64,000 nt of DNA from assembly GCA_947039485.1 (NCBI GenBank), contig CAMQZC010000015.1:1-64000 (forward strand), read 5' to 3'. Under the pieces are notes generated by a model. The model saw only the letters and a list, made by a program, of their open reading frames with translations, was not told where the DNA came from and searched no databases. Positions 6,981-14,748 of the stretch are shown here, piece after piece (position 1 is the first letter of the stretch; the number at the start of each line of letters is the position of its first letter). Source of the stretch: an uncultured Verrucomicrobiales bacterium. GTDB lineage: Bacteria > Verrucomicrobiota > Verrucomicrobiia > Verrucomicrobiales > Akkermansiaceae. The position numbers were made by a program, and so were the translations under genes.

Positions 6981-9271
6981 GAGAGGATGAAGGGTTCTTC
7001 TTGCTCTGAACTGTTGCTGGGGCTGAGCATGGCGAGGAGTTCCTCTTCACCGATGATGGAGATATTGAGCTTGGCCGCCTTGTCTCGCTTGCTGCCGCCG
7101 CCTTCTCCCGCGACGAGGTAGTTTGTTTTGGCGTTGATACTGCTCTGCAGCTTGCCGCCTGCGGCCACGATGAGCTTGCCAAAGTGGGGGCGCGGCTGGC
7201 TCATGCTGCCGGTGAGGACAAAGTTTTGGCCGCTCAGGATACCCTCTGTTGAGTCCTGCATGAAGCTCTCAGACTTGGGGTTGATGCTCAGCTGCTCAAA
7301 TGTCTCCAGCAGCTGCTGACCAGCTGGCGAGTCAAAGTAGTTGACAATCGCTGCTGTGGCGACCTTCCCAATGGGGTTGATGAGACTGATGCTCGCCTTG
7401 CGGCTTTTGCCTGTCCTCAAGCCTATCTGGCAGGGAGGCTGAGAGGCAGCCTCAGCGGCTTCAATCTCATCATAGATAGCGGCCCCATCCTCAGCACGCT
7501 GATTCTGAGGGATGTTGTTGTAGTCCTCACAGAGCGCATCGAGGCGCAGCATGCTGCGCAGGTAGGCGGAGTTTGCAAGGCTGCGCAAATCCTCGTGGCT
7601 GCTCGCCAGCTCCCTTGCGGTCACAACGCCAATGTTGGAGATGCCCAGCGCACTAATCCAGCGATCAAGCGGCAGATGGCGCGCGGCGTCAAGAGCCGCG
7701 AGAGCCTTGGCTGCATTCTTTTCACCCATGCGGCGGGGCTCATCATCCGTGCCAAGGTTTAAGCTGCCAAGCTGCTCAAGTGTCAGCTTAAAGAGGTCGA
7801 GTGGGTTGCTAATCAAGCCTCGCTCGACTAGAGATTCAGCCACCGAGCCTCCGAGGCTCTCAATGTTGAGATTCTCGCGGCGGCAGAAGTGAATGCTGCG
7901 CATCGCCGCCTGCGCGGGGCAGGTCAGGTTGCTGCATCGCCATGCGACTTGTCCCAGCTCTTGCGCGATAGGCGCTTTGCAGCAGGGGCATTGACCCGAT
8001 ACCGCTTCATAGAGATTGTAGGGCTGGCTATCCGCTGGGCGTTTATCCTTGTTCACCCTCACGACGGAGGGGATAATCTCGCCAGCCTTCTCCACCAGCA
8101 CCGTATCACCGATGCGAATATCCTTGCGCTCAATCTCATCCTGATTATGCAGGGTCGCGCGGCTTACCACCGAGCCAGAGAGAGGCACAGGCTGGAGCTC
8201 TGCCACGGGCGTGAGGACACCTGTGCGCCCCAGCTGGATGCTAATATTGAGCAGGGTTGTCTCCTTCTGCTCAGGTAAGAACTTATAGGCCGCCGCCCAG
8301 CGAGGCGCACGTGCTGTGCTACCCATCTGCTCGCGCGTGGCAAAGTCCTCAATCTTGATGACCGCACCATCGGTGCCATAGGGCAGTTGGTGGCGCAGTA
8401 GATTGATTTGAGCTACACCCACACGCATTTCCGCAAGGCTCTCTGCGTGGAACTGTGGCTCATTTGTAGGGATTGTCATGCGGTGGAGCAGGGCGATAAA
8501 GTCATTATTGCAGCTGATGCTCTCCCCCTCATACTGCCCAATACCATGGCAGATGAAGCTCAGCTTGCGCTTCTCAACCTCATCCGCATCTAGCAGCTTC
8601 ATGCTGCCTGCCGCCGCATTGCGCGGATTTGCAAAGGCAGGCATGCCATCTGCATCTCGCTGGGCATTGAGTTGCTCAAAGTCGGCAAAGCGCATGAAAA
8701 TCTCACCGCGCAGCTCCAGCAGAGCAGGCGCGCCCTTGGGCAGCTGCTTGGGGATATCGCGCAGGCGGAGCATGTTTTTGGTTACATCATCACCGATGCG
8801 GCCATCGCCACGTGTTGCCGCGTAGTCGAGTTTGCCGTTTTTATAAAGCAGGCTCACCGCGCAGCCATCAATCTTGGGCTCGATACTCATGCGCGGCATG
8901 GATGAGGCAAAGCTCTTGGCTATCTTTTTGTGAAAATCCAGCAACTCTTGGTCAGAGGGGATATCTAACTCAGGCTTGCGCTCAAAGATGTCATCAATGC
9001 TCTGCATGGGCAGCGCATGCGTAATCTTGCGAAAGCCCTCGCTGAGGTCATTGCCTACCTGCTGCGTGGGTGATTCTGGGCGCAGCCAGTCTGGCTGCTT
9101 TGCCTCAATCTCCTCTAGCTCGCGGTAGAGCGCGTCATAGTCAGCATCGCTAATCTCGGGCTGTGCTTGCGCGTAGTAGAGCTCATTGTTATGCCTAATG
9201 ATGTCGATGAGCTCGCTGTAGCGAGCCTTCTGCGCGTTGAGCTGCTGGGTAAAGTCAAATAGATCGTTCAT
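6977..9271 (-). CDS. ligA: NAD-dependent DNA ligase
   Basis: 764 residues from the ATG at 9271 (MNDLFDFT). It seals nicks using NAD+ in replication and repair. In order: domain Ia with YY...PEISDADYDALYREL; the adenylation domain with nucleophile Lys133 in EPKIDG; the OB fold; a four-Cys zinc finger (CPCC...CSNLTC); helix-hairpin-helix repeats; and a C-terminal BRCT domain (LSGQNFVLTGSM to EELLAML). It is about 90 residues longer than E. coli LigA, mostly from a charged insertion before the last HhH element (about residues 590-645). The start codon overlaps the PHP gene stop by 4 bp, which is why the longer N-terminal reading was not used. Confidence 0.97.
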   Translation of the reverse strand: MNDLFDFTQQLNAQKARYSELIDIIRHNNELYYAQAQPEISDADYDALYRELEEIEAKQPDWLRPESPTQQVGNDLSEGFRKITHALPMQSIDDIFERKPELDIPSDQELLDFHKKIAKSFASSMPRMSIEPKIDGCAVSLLYKNGKLDYAATRGDGRIGDDVTKNMLRLRDIPKQLPKGAPALLELRGEIFMRFADFEQLNAQRDADGMPAFANPRNAAAGSMKLLDADEVEKRKLSFICHGIGQYEGESISCNNDFIALLHRMTIPTNEPQFHAESLAEMRVGVAQINLLRHQLPYGTDGAVIKIEDFATREQMGSTARAPRWAAAYKFLPEQKETTLLNISIQLGRTGVLTPVAELQPVPLSGSVVSRATLHNQDEIERKDIRIGDTVLVEKAGEIIPSVVRVNKDKRPADSQPYNLYEAVSGQCPCCKAPIAQELGQVAWRCSNLTCPAQAAMRSIHFCRRENLNIESLGGSVAESLVERGLISNPLDLFKLTLEQLGSLNLGTDDEPRRMGEKNAAKALAALDAARHLPLDRWISALGISNIGVVTARELASSHEDLRSLANSAYLRSMLRLDALCEDYNNIPQNQRAEDGAAIYDEIEAAEAASQPPCQIGLRTGKSRKASISLINPIGKVATAAIVNYFDSPAGQQLLETFEQLSINPKSESFMQDSTEGILSGQNFVLTGSMSQPRPHFGKLIVAAGGKLQSSINAKTNYLVAGEGGGSKRDKAAKLNISIIGEEELLAMLSPSNSSEQEEPFILS

Positions 9272-10092
9272 GAGCCTTGGAATGTGATGATGTTGGAGCC
9301 ATTGCGCGTGGGCATAGGGCTGCATAGGAGGGGCTTGTTGCCATTGAGTCGCTGGAGTAGGGCTATGCCATCCTCCCAGAGGCGAGAAACCTGCTCGGGG
9401 GCATGTGCGTCTGAGTTGACACAGATGGGGATCTTGCGTGCCAGCAGCTCGGCTAGGAAAGCCTCGCTGGGGTACTGCTCGGCGCAGGGTTTGAGCCAGC
9501 CTGCTACATTGAGCTCCACCGCGCCATCATCCGCCTGTAGTGCATCGAGCACAGGCGCGTAGTATGGCATCAAATCACCCTCGGGGTAATGCCCCCAGAT
9601 TTTGATGATGTCGAGATGCCCATAAAAATCAAAAAGCCCAGACTTCACCATGTCGCCTGCGCGCTGCCAGTAGTTATGCCAGTCCTCTGCGTTGTTCTTG
9701 CCGATGCTGGCACGCTGGCTGTAAATGGGGTTGTCAAAGGAATCATCCGTGCTGATGTAGTGGATGGATCCAATTAGGTAATCCCAGTTGTAGAGCCCCG
9801 AGAGCTCCTCAATCCACGACTCACAGCCGGGAAGCCAGTCACACTCAAGCCCCACGCGAATGCGCAAATCACTGCCTGCGGCGGCGGCCTTGGCGCGCTC
9901 CACCCAGCTGATGTAGGCTGGTAGCTCCTCGCGCAGCATGCGCCAATCATCGTAATAATGAGGCGTAGGAGCATGATCGGCAATGCCGTACTCGCACAAT
10001 CCTAGCTCGAGGGCTCGTTGGACAAAGGCCTCAGGCTCACCCTCCGCATGGTGGCAGAGGGGCGTGTGGGTGTGGTAATCGCAGCGGTGCAT
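9268..10092 (-). CDS. PHP-domain histidinol-phosphatase-like protein
   Basis: 274 residues from MHRCDYHTHTPLCHHAEG. It matches the HisK/HisJ-type PHP phosphatases, which dephosphorylate histidinol phosphate with a trinuclear metal site. Metal-binding motifs: DYHTHTPLCHH, GIADHAP, GLECDW, GSIHYI, YGHLDIIK and a C-terminal NSDAH. No other his genes are near, so the substrate is a family-based assumption. It is the first gene of the operon with ligA and pfkB. Its 5' end supplied one breakpoint of the tandem duplication to its right. Confidence 0.87.
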   Translation of the reverse strand: MHRCDYHTHTPLCHHAEGEPEAFVQRALELGLCEYGIADHAPTPHYYDDWRMLREELPAYISWVERAKAAAAGSDLRIRVGLECDWLPGCESWIEELSGLYNWDYLIGSIHYISTDDSFDNPIYSQRASIGKNNAEDWHNYWQRAGDMVKSGLFDFYGHLDIIKIWGHYPEGDLMPYYAPVLDALQADDGAVELNVAGWLKPCAEQYPSEAFLAELLARKIPICVNSDAHAPEQVSRLWEDGIALLQRLNGNKPLLCSPMPTRNGSNIITFQGS

Positions 10093-10163
10093 GGCAGGGG
10101 GGATTTTAGCAGATATAGCCAGATTGAGCAATCCCAAAGGCTGGCTGTTATCATGGCAACAAA

Positions 10164-10192
10164 AAGCCCAGTGAGTTATCCTCACTGGGCTT
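10164..10192 (-). terminator. Rho-independent terminator of paralogue A
   Basis: A perfect 12-bp stem (AAGCCCAGTGAG) with loop TTATC. On the minus strand it ends in CTTTTTG, 27 bp after the stop codon of the gene at 10219. The stem is duplicated with each tandem unit. Confidence 0.85.
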
Positions 10193-10218
10193 TGAAATGT
10201 GCTGTTAAGCAGCTGAAC

Positions 10219-12186
10219 TTAGTTCATGATGATAGATGCGCGTAGCTTGATGCGCTCGCCAACTTGCTCGGCGCTCATCTTGATGCTATTGATGTGCTTG
10301 AGTGTATTGCTGGTATCTTCATCATCAGCAAGGCCTGAACCCTTCATGCTGCTGTAGAGCGGCGCGATGTTGAGCTGGAAGGTCTCGCCTTGGAACTCAA
10401 CGCCAGCGCTGCTGCTATAAGCTTGGTGAATCTTATCACCAGTTAACTCATCGCTGCTCAGTGTGAAGAAACTATCGCTAACCTGCACTGTGGCAATTGG
10501 CATGCCTGAGGGACCCATGGCCATCTGTAACTGGTGCGTGGCTGCGTCTCCGCGCTGCGCGCTCACGATGGGGTAGCCTTGGAGTATTTGCTCTGGATTC
10601 TGATCGAGCAGGACCATTGTGGACTTGATGGAGTCAAAAAGACTATCCCATCCCTTAGCCAGCATCTGGCGGTCCTGCACCGCGCTAAAGAAGGTAGCTG
10701 TGATGGGAACTGGGGGAGCGCTAGCCTGAGTGATGATGAGTCCTTTGGGTGAGTCTAACCCATTTGTCGTATTATTGTAGGCATCAATGGCCAGCAGGGC
10801 GCTCTTCTCAAATTTCTTTTGTTGTGCGCTCCATTCATTGAGTTGCTCACTCCAGTCCTCGCCCATGATATGACCTGCTGCATTGGCTACATCGAGTCCA
10901 CTGTAGAAGAGCTCAAAGACATCTATATTAACGCTGGGCATGTGGATCCCTGTCGTCTCATAGTAGGCGATGGTATCAGGGTTCGTAGCTGCGGATTGCA
11001 TCTTTATTTTACCTGGCTTATAGCTGAAGTTGGCTATGCCGATATCGGACTCCATATGGAGGTTGCTGTCATGCCAGATGAGCGCCGATGCGTCGCCCTT
11101 GAGCTCGAGGCAAAGTGGCGCAATTGTCTCTGTGATTTTGAGGAGACTTGTCGCTCCTTTCTCATAAATCTCTTTATTCTCGGGCTGAGCTGCGATGAAG
11201 TCGCCTAAAAGATTGGTGAAGAACGTGGCACTCTGCTTCAGATCCTTCTGAGTGCTGAAGAGTGAGTTTACCTTTTCATCGATAAAGGCGCAGAATGCGA
11301 GATTGTTAGCCAACTTGCTGTCCATAAAGGCTGCTTTAGGGCTGGCGAGTATGGATTGTTTAGGGCTGCTAGCAAAGGTCATCTTCTCCGTGTCCTCGCA
11401 GAGTACGATATTGACCTTGAGACCATCGCGCTTGTAGAGGAGGTAGAGGTCGTGCTTCTCCATGAGGGGGAGAAGTTGCTGAAGCTTGGCCATTTGATCC
11501 TCGTCTAAGTCCGCATATTGCTTGCTCACGAGCTCGGCAAGTAACTTGCCCTTGGCGAGGATACCCTTGTAGCCGTTAATCTCAGCGAGCTCGGTGCCTT
11601 CACTTGTACTATCGTTGCAGAACTTTTGGAAGACTTTCTCAAACTCATCAAGCTGAGCTTCGCTGCCAGGGTGGTTGGCTATGGCAATGTATAAGCTGGG
11701 AATCTTGGGGATTTGCAGGTTGGCTAGTAGAGCTGTTACGACCTTGCTCTTATATGCATCAATAATCTGCTTGCTTGCAGCAGGGGTATTGTCGGATAAC
11801 TCAGTGAGGTAAGCTGCATTTCCGTCGATGCTCATGAGGTTGTCAATGGCTGAGAGGAACTCGGCGCTACCTGCACCACCACCGATGGCGATGCTGCTGA
11901 TGGGCAGCAGCTTGGAGCTAAAAGCTGCGTCTGAAAGAATCTGCATGCCTAGAGGTGTTTTCTCAAACTTGGCCATCAAGCTGCGTAGATCGCCGGCTGC
12001 GTGGAAATACTCTACGTCAGCAGGAATCTGAGCTAGCGTGGGGAATACCGCTGCGCGTGCTGCGATCTGCTGATCTGTTTGGCTGCAGGTGATGTTGCAT
12101 AATTCCTCTTGATTGGAAGAGGCGAGGGCGCTGGTCGTAGCGAGAGCTAGACAGCCTGTAAGTGCAAGAAGCTGTGATTTTTTCAT
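10219..12186 (-). CDS. Exported protein, tandem paralogue A (no lipobox Cys)
   Basis: 655 residues with a clear Sec signal (MKKSQLLALTGCLALATTSA). Where paralogues B and C have a lipobox Cys (LASC, LVSC) this copy has LASS, so it is probably released by signal peptidase I instead of lipid-anchored. Shared mature features are an N-terminal Cys pair in CNITCSQTD, a conserved PTLAQIPADVEYF followed by DLRSLM, and a Gly-rich SSIAIGGGAGSAEF. The protein is otherwise rich in short helices. I do not recognise a characterised family; the 'P-A-D' plus Leu-rich start weakly recalls large periplasmic proteins of unknown function in Planctomycetes and Verrucomicrobia. Promoter and terminator are its own, so it is monocistronic. 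Confidence 0.88.
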   Translation of the reverse strand: MKKSQLLALTGCLALATTSALASSNQEELCNITCSQTDQQIAARAAVFPTLAQIPADVEYFHAAGDLRSLMAKFEKTPLGMQILSDAAFSSKLLPISSIAIGGGAGSAEFLSAIDNLMSIDGNAAYLTELSDNTPAASKQIIDAYKSKVVTALLANLQIPKIPSLYIAIANHPGSEAQLDEFEKVFQKFCNDSTSEGTELAEINGYKGILAKGKLLAELVSKQYADLDEDQMAKLQQLLPLMEKHDLYLLYKRDGLKVNIVLCEDTEKMTFASSPKQSILASPKAAFMDSKLANNLAFCAFIDEKVNSLFSTQKDLKQSATFFTNLLGDFIAAQPENKEIYEKGATSLLKITETIAPLCLELKGDASALIWHDSNLHMESDIGIANFSYKPGKIKMQSAATNPDTIAYYETTGIHMPSVNIDVFELFYSGLDVANAAGHIMGEDWSEQLNEWSAQQKKFEKSALLAIDAYNNTTNGLDSPKGLIITQASAPPVPITATFFSAVQDRQMLAKGWDSLFDSIKSTMVLLDQNPEQILQGYPIVSAQRGDAATHQLQMAMGPSGMPIATVQVSDSFFTLSSDELTGDKIHQAYSSSAGVEFQGETFQLNIAPLYSSMKGSGLADDEDTSNTLKHINSIKMSAEQVGERIKLRASIIMN

Positions 12187-12198
12187 AAACTATACTGC

Positions 12199-12227
12199 TT
12201 TATATGATGTTATGCCTCTGAGGTAAA
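12199..12227 (-). promoter_or_regulatory. Sigma70-like promoter of paralogue A, conserved in all three units
   Basis: On the minus strand TTTACC (12227-12222), a 17-bp spacer and TATAAA (12204-12199) precede the ATG at 12186 by only 12 nt, implying a leader of about 5-6 nt. The same elements, unchanged, lie upstream of the genes starting at 14449 and 16704. No Shine-Dalgarno sequence fits in the leader. Predicted by eye. Confidence 0.55.
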
Positions 12228-12263
12228 GTAAATAATGAGTAATCGCGTAATTATCTTAAAAAA

Positions 12264-12299
12264 GAAGCAGCTCAGCAGTATAGACTGCGGAGCTGCTTT
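12264..12299 (-). terminator. Copy of the adk terminator hairpin (unit 1/2 boundary)
   Basis: A duplicate of the hairpin at 16782-16817: 16-nt arms around loop ATAG, with A-rich sequence on the left (U-run on the minus strand). One internal pair is mismatched here because only the right arm carries the T-to-G change seen on both sides in the next copy. Confidence 0.75.
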
Positions 12300-12429
12300 A
12301 GAAAATTGAGATGCTTATGCTTTTACTTCTCGGCGTAGGAGCGGGTAGCCGCAACGGTGCATGGCAGGGGGGCCGCAGATATAGCCAGATTGAGCAATCC
12401 CAAAGGCTGGCTGTTATCATGGCAACAAA

Positions 12430-12458
12430 AAGCCCAGTGAGGATAGCTCACTGGGCTT
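12430..12458 (-). terminator. Rho-independent terminator of paralogue B
   Basis: The 12-bp stem AAGCCCAGTGAG/CTCACTGGGCTT with loop GATAG, duplicated from the unit-1 terminator. It lies 27 bp after the stop codon of the gene at 12485 and ends in a U-run on the minus strand. Confidence 0.85.
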
Positions 12459-12484
12459 TGAAAAGCGTTGTTAAGCAGCTGAAC

Positions 12485-14449
12485 TTAGTTCATGATGAGA
12501 GATGCGCGCAGCTTGATGCGCTCTCCAACTTTCTCGGAGCTCATCTTGATGCTCTTGATATGCTTAAGGGTGTTGCTGATATCTTCATTATCAACAAGGT
12601 ATGAGTCAAGCAGAGGCGCGATGTTGAGATGCAAGGCCTCGCCTTGGAACTCAACGCCAGCGCTGCTGCTATAAGCTTGGTGAATCTTATCACCAGTCAA
12701 CTCGTCGCGGCTCAGGGTGAAGAAGCTATCGCTAACCTGTACCGTGGCAATTGGCATGCTTGCGAGACCCATGATCTGTACTGCGCGACCCATGGCCATC
12801 TGTAACTGGTGCGTGGCTGCGTCTCCTCGCTGCGCGCTCACGATGGGGAGGCCTTGGAGTATCTGCTCTGGCTTATGGTCAAACTTGACCATGGTGGACT
12901 TGATTGCGTCAAAAAGACCATTCCAGCCCTTAGCCAGCATCTGGCGGTCCTGCACCGCGCTAAAGAAGGTAGTGGTGACGGGGGCTGGGGGGGTGCTAGC
13001 CTGAGCGATGATGAGTCCTTTGGGTGAGCCTAAACCATTTGTCGTGTTCTTGTAGGCCTCGATGGCCAGCAGATCTTCCTTCTCAAATTTCTTTTGCAGG
13101 GCGCCCAATTTGTTGAGTTGCTCACTCCAGTCCTCGCCCATGATATGACCTGCTGCATTGGCTACATCGAGTCCGCAGTAGAAGAGCTCAAAAGCATCTA
13201 GATCAACGCTGGGCATGTTGATCCCTGTCGTCTCATAGTAGGCGATGGTATCAGGGGTCTGGGCTGCGGATTGCAGCTTCATTTTGCCTGGCTTATAGCT
13301 GTAGTTGCCTACGCCGATATCGGCCTCAATATGGAGGTTGCTGTCATGCCAGATGAGCGCCGATGCGTCGCCCTTGCTCTCGGGGAGAAGTGGCGCAATT
13401 GTCTCTGTGATTTTGAGGAGGCTTGTAGCTCCTTTCTCATAAATCTCTTTATTCTCAGGCTGAGCTGCGATAAATTCTCCGAAAAGATTAGTGAAGAACG
13501 TGGCCCTCTTCTTTAGCTCCTGCTGACTGCTGAAGAGTGAGTTTACCTTTTCATCGATAAAGGCGCAGAATGCGAGATTGTTATCCAACTTGCTGTCCAT
13601 AAAGGCTGCCTTAGGGCTGGCGAGTATAGATTGTTTAGGACTGCTTGCAAAGGATATTTTATCAAGATCAATGCCGAGTACAATGTTGACCTTGAGACCA
13701 TCGCGCTTATAGAGGATGTAGAGGTAAGGCCTATCGATGAGGGAGGGGAGTTGCTGAAGCTTGGCCATCTGATCATCGTCTAAGTCCGCATATTGCTTGC
13801 TCGCGAGCTTGGCAATTAACTGGCTATTGACGAGGATACCCTTGTAGCCGTTAGTCACAGCGAGGGTTGAACTATTGTTGCAGAACTTTTGGAAGACTTT
13901 CTCAAACTCGTCAAGCTGAGCTTCGCTGCCAGGGTGGTTTTCAATGGCAATGTATAAGCAGGGAATCTTGTCGGTTTGCAAGTTGGCGAGTATGGCTGTT
14001 GCGACCTTGGTCTTATATTCCTCAATAATCTGCTGATTTGCAGCAGGGGCTTTGCCGTATAATAAAGTGAGAGCATCTGTATTTTGGCTGATACTCAGGA
14101 GGCTGTTCATCGCTGTGAGGAACTCGGCGCTACCAGCACCACCACCGATGGCGATGCTGCTGATGGGCAGCAGCTGGGCGCTAATGCCTGCATCTGAAAG
14201 AATCTGCATGCCTAGAGGTGTTTTCTCTAACTTGGCCATCAAGCTGCGTAGGTCGCCGGCTGCGAGGAAATACTCTACATCCGCAGGAATCTGAGCGAGC
14301 GTGGGGAATACCGCTGCGCGTGCTGCAATCTGCTCATCTGTTTGGCTGCAGGTGACGTTGCTTGAGTTCTCTTGCTTGCAAGAGGCGAGGGTGCTTGCCG
14401 TAGCGAGAGCTAGACAGCCTGTAAGTGCAAGAAGCTGTGATTTTTTCAT
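12485..14449 (-). CDS. Lipoprotein, tandem paralogue B
   Basis: 654 residues. The signal peptide ends in STLASCKQE, a good lipobox, so the protein should be diacylated at Cys24 and membrane-anchored. It is collinear with paralogues A and C throughout, with most divergence in the segments around residues 95-145 and 200-240. It carries two local length differences: a missing short loop after FCNNSS and an insertion AVQIMGL near the C-terminus. The promoter and near-leaderless start are the same as the neighbours. Function unknown. Confidence 0.88.
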   Translation of the reverse strand: MKKSQLLALTGCLALATASTLASCKQENSSNVTCSQTDEQIAARAAVFPTLAQIPADVEYFLAAGDLRSLMAKLEKTPLGMQILSDAGISAQLLPISSIAIGGGAGSAEFLTAMNSLLSISQNTDALTLLYGKAPAANQQIIEEYKTKVATAILANLQTDKIPCLYIAIENHPGSEAQLDEFEKVFQKFCNNSSTLAVTNGYKGILVNSQLIAKLASKQYADLDDDQMAKLQQLPSLIDRPYLYILYKRDGLKVNIVLGIDLDKISFASSPKQSILASPKAAFMDSKLDNNLAFCAFIDEKVNSLFSSQQELKKRATFFTNLFGEFIAAQPENKEIYEKGATSLLKITETIAPLLPESKGDASALIWHDSNLHIEADIGVGNYSYKPGKMKLQSAAQTPDTIAYYETTGINMPSVDLDAFELFYCGLDVANAAGHIMGEDWSEQLNKLGALQKKFEKEDLLAIEAYKNTTNGLGSPKGLIIAQASTPPAPVTTTFFSAVQDRQMLAKGWNGLFDAIKSTMVKFDHKPEQILQGLPIVSAQRGDAATHQLQMAMGRAVQIMGLASMPIATVQVSDSFFTLSRDELTGDKIHQAYSSSAGVEFQGEALHLNIAPLLDSYLVDNEDISNTLKHIKSIKMSSEKVGERIKLRASLIMN

Positions 14450-14526
14450 AAACTATACTGCTTTATATGATGTTATGCCTCTGAGGTAAAGTAAATAACG
14501 CGTAATGGCGTAATTATCTAAAAAAA

Positions 14527-14562
14527 GAAGCAGCTCCGCAGTATAGACTGCGGAGCTGCTTC
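14527..14562 (-). terminator. Copy of the adk terminator hairpin (unit 2/3 boundary)
   Basis: Perfect 16-bp arms GAAGCAGCTCCGCAGT / ACTGCGGAGCTGCTTC with loop ATAG. Compared with the original at 16782-16817 an A-T pair has become C-G on both arms, a compensatory change. It is followed by a U-run on the minus strand. Confidence 0.85.
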
Positions 14563-14693
14563 AGGAAAATCGAGAGACTTATGCTTTTACTTCTCGGAGT
14601 AGGCGCGGGTAGCCGCAACGGTGCATGGCAGGGGGGCAGCAGATATAGCCAGATTGAGCAATCCCAAAGGCTGGCTGTTATCATGGCGACAAA

Positions 14694-14722
14694 AAGCCCA
14701 GTGAGCTATCCTCACTGGGCTT
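14694..14722 (-). terminator. Rho-independent terminator of paralogue C
   Basis: The same 12-bp stem as the other two units, with loop CTATC, placed 27 bp downstream of the stop codon of the gene at 14749. Confidence 0.85.
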
Positions 14723-14748
14723 TGAAAAGCGTTGTTAAGCCGCAGAAC

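Noticed and set aside
10164-14722. Three spaced, similar hairpins considered as integron attC sites or a CRISPR-like array
   Set aside because: They lie 2.26 kb apart as part of tandem units, have U-runs, and sit just after stop codons, so they are terminators.
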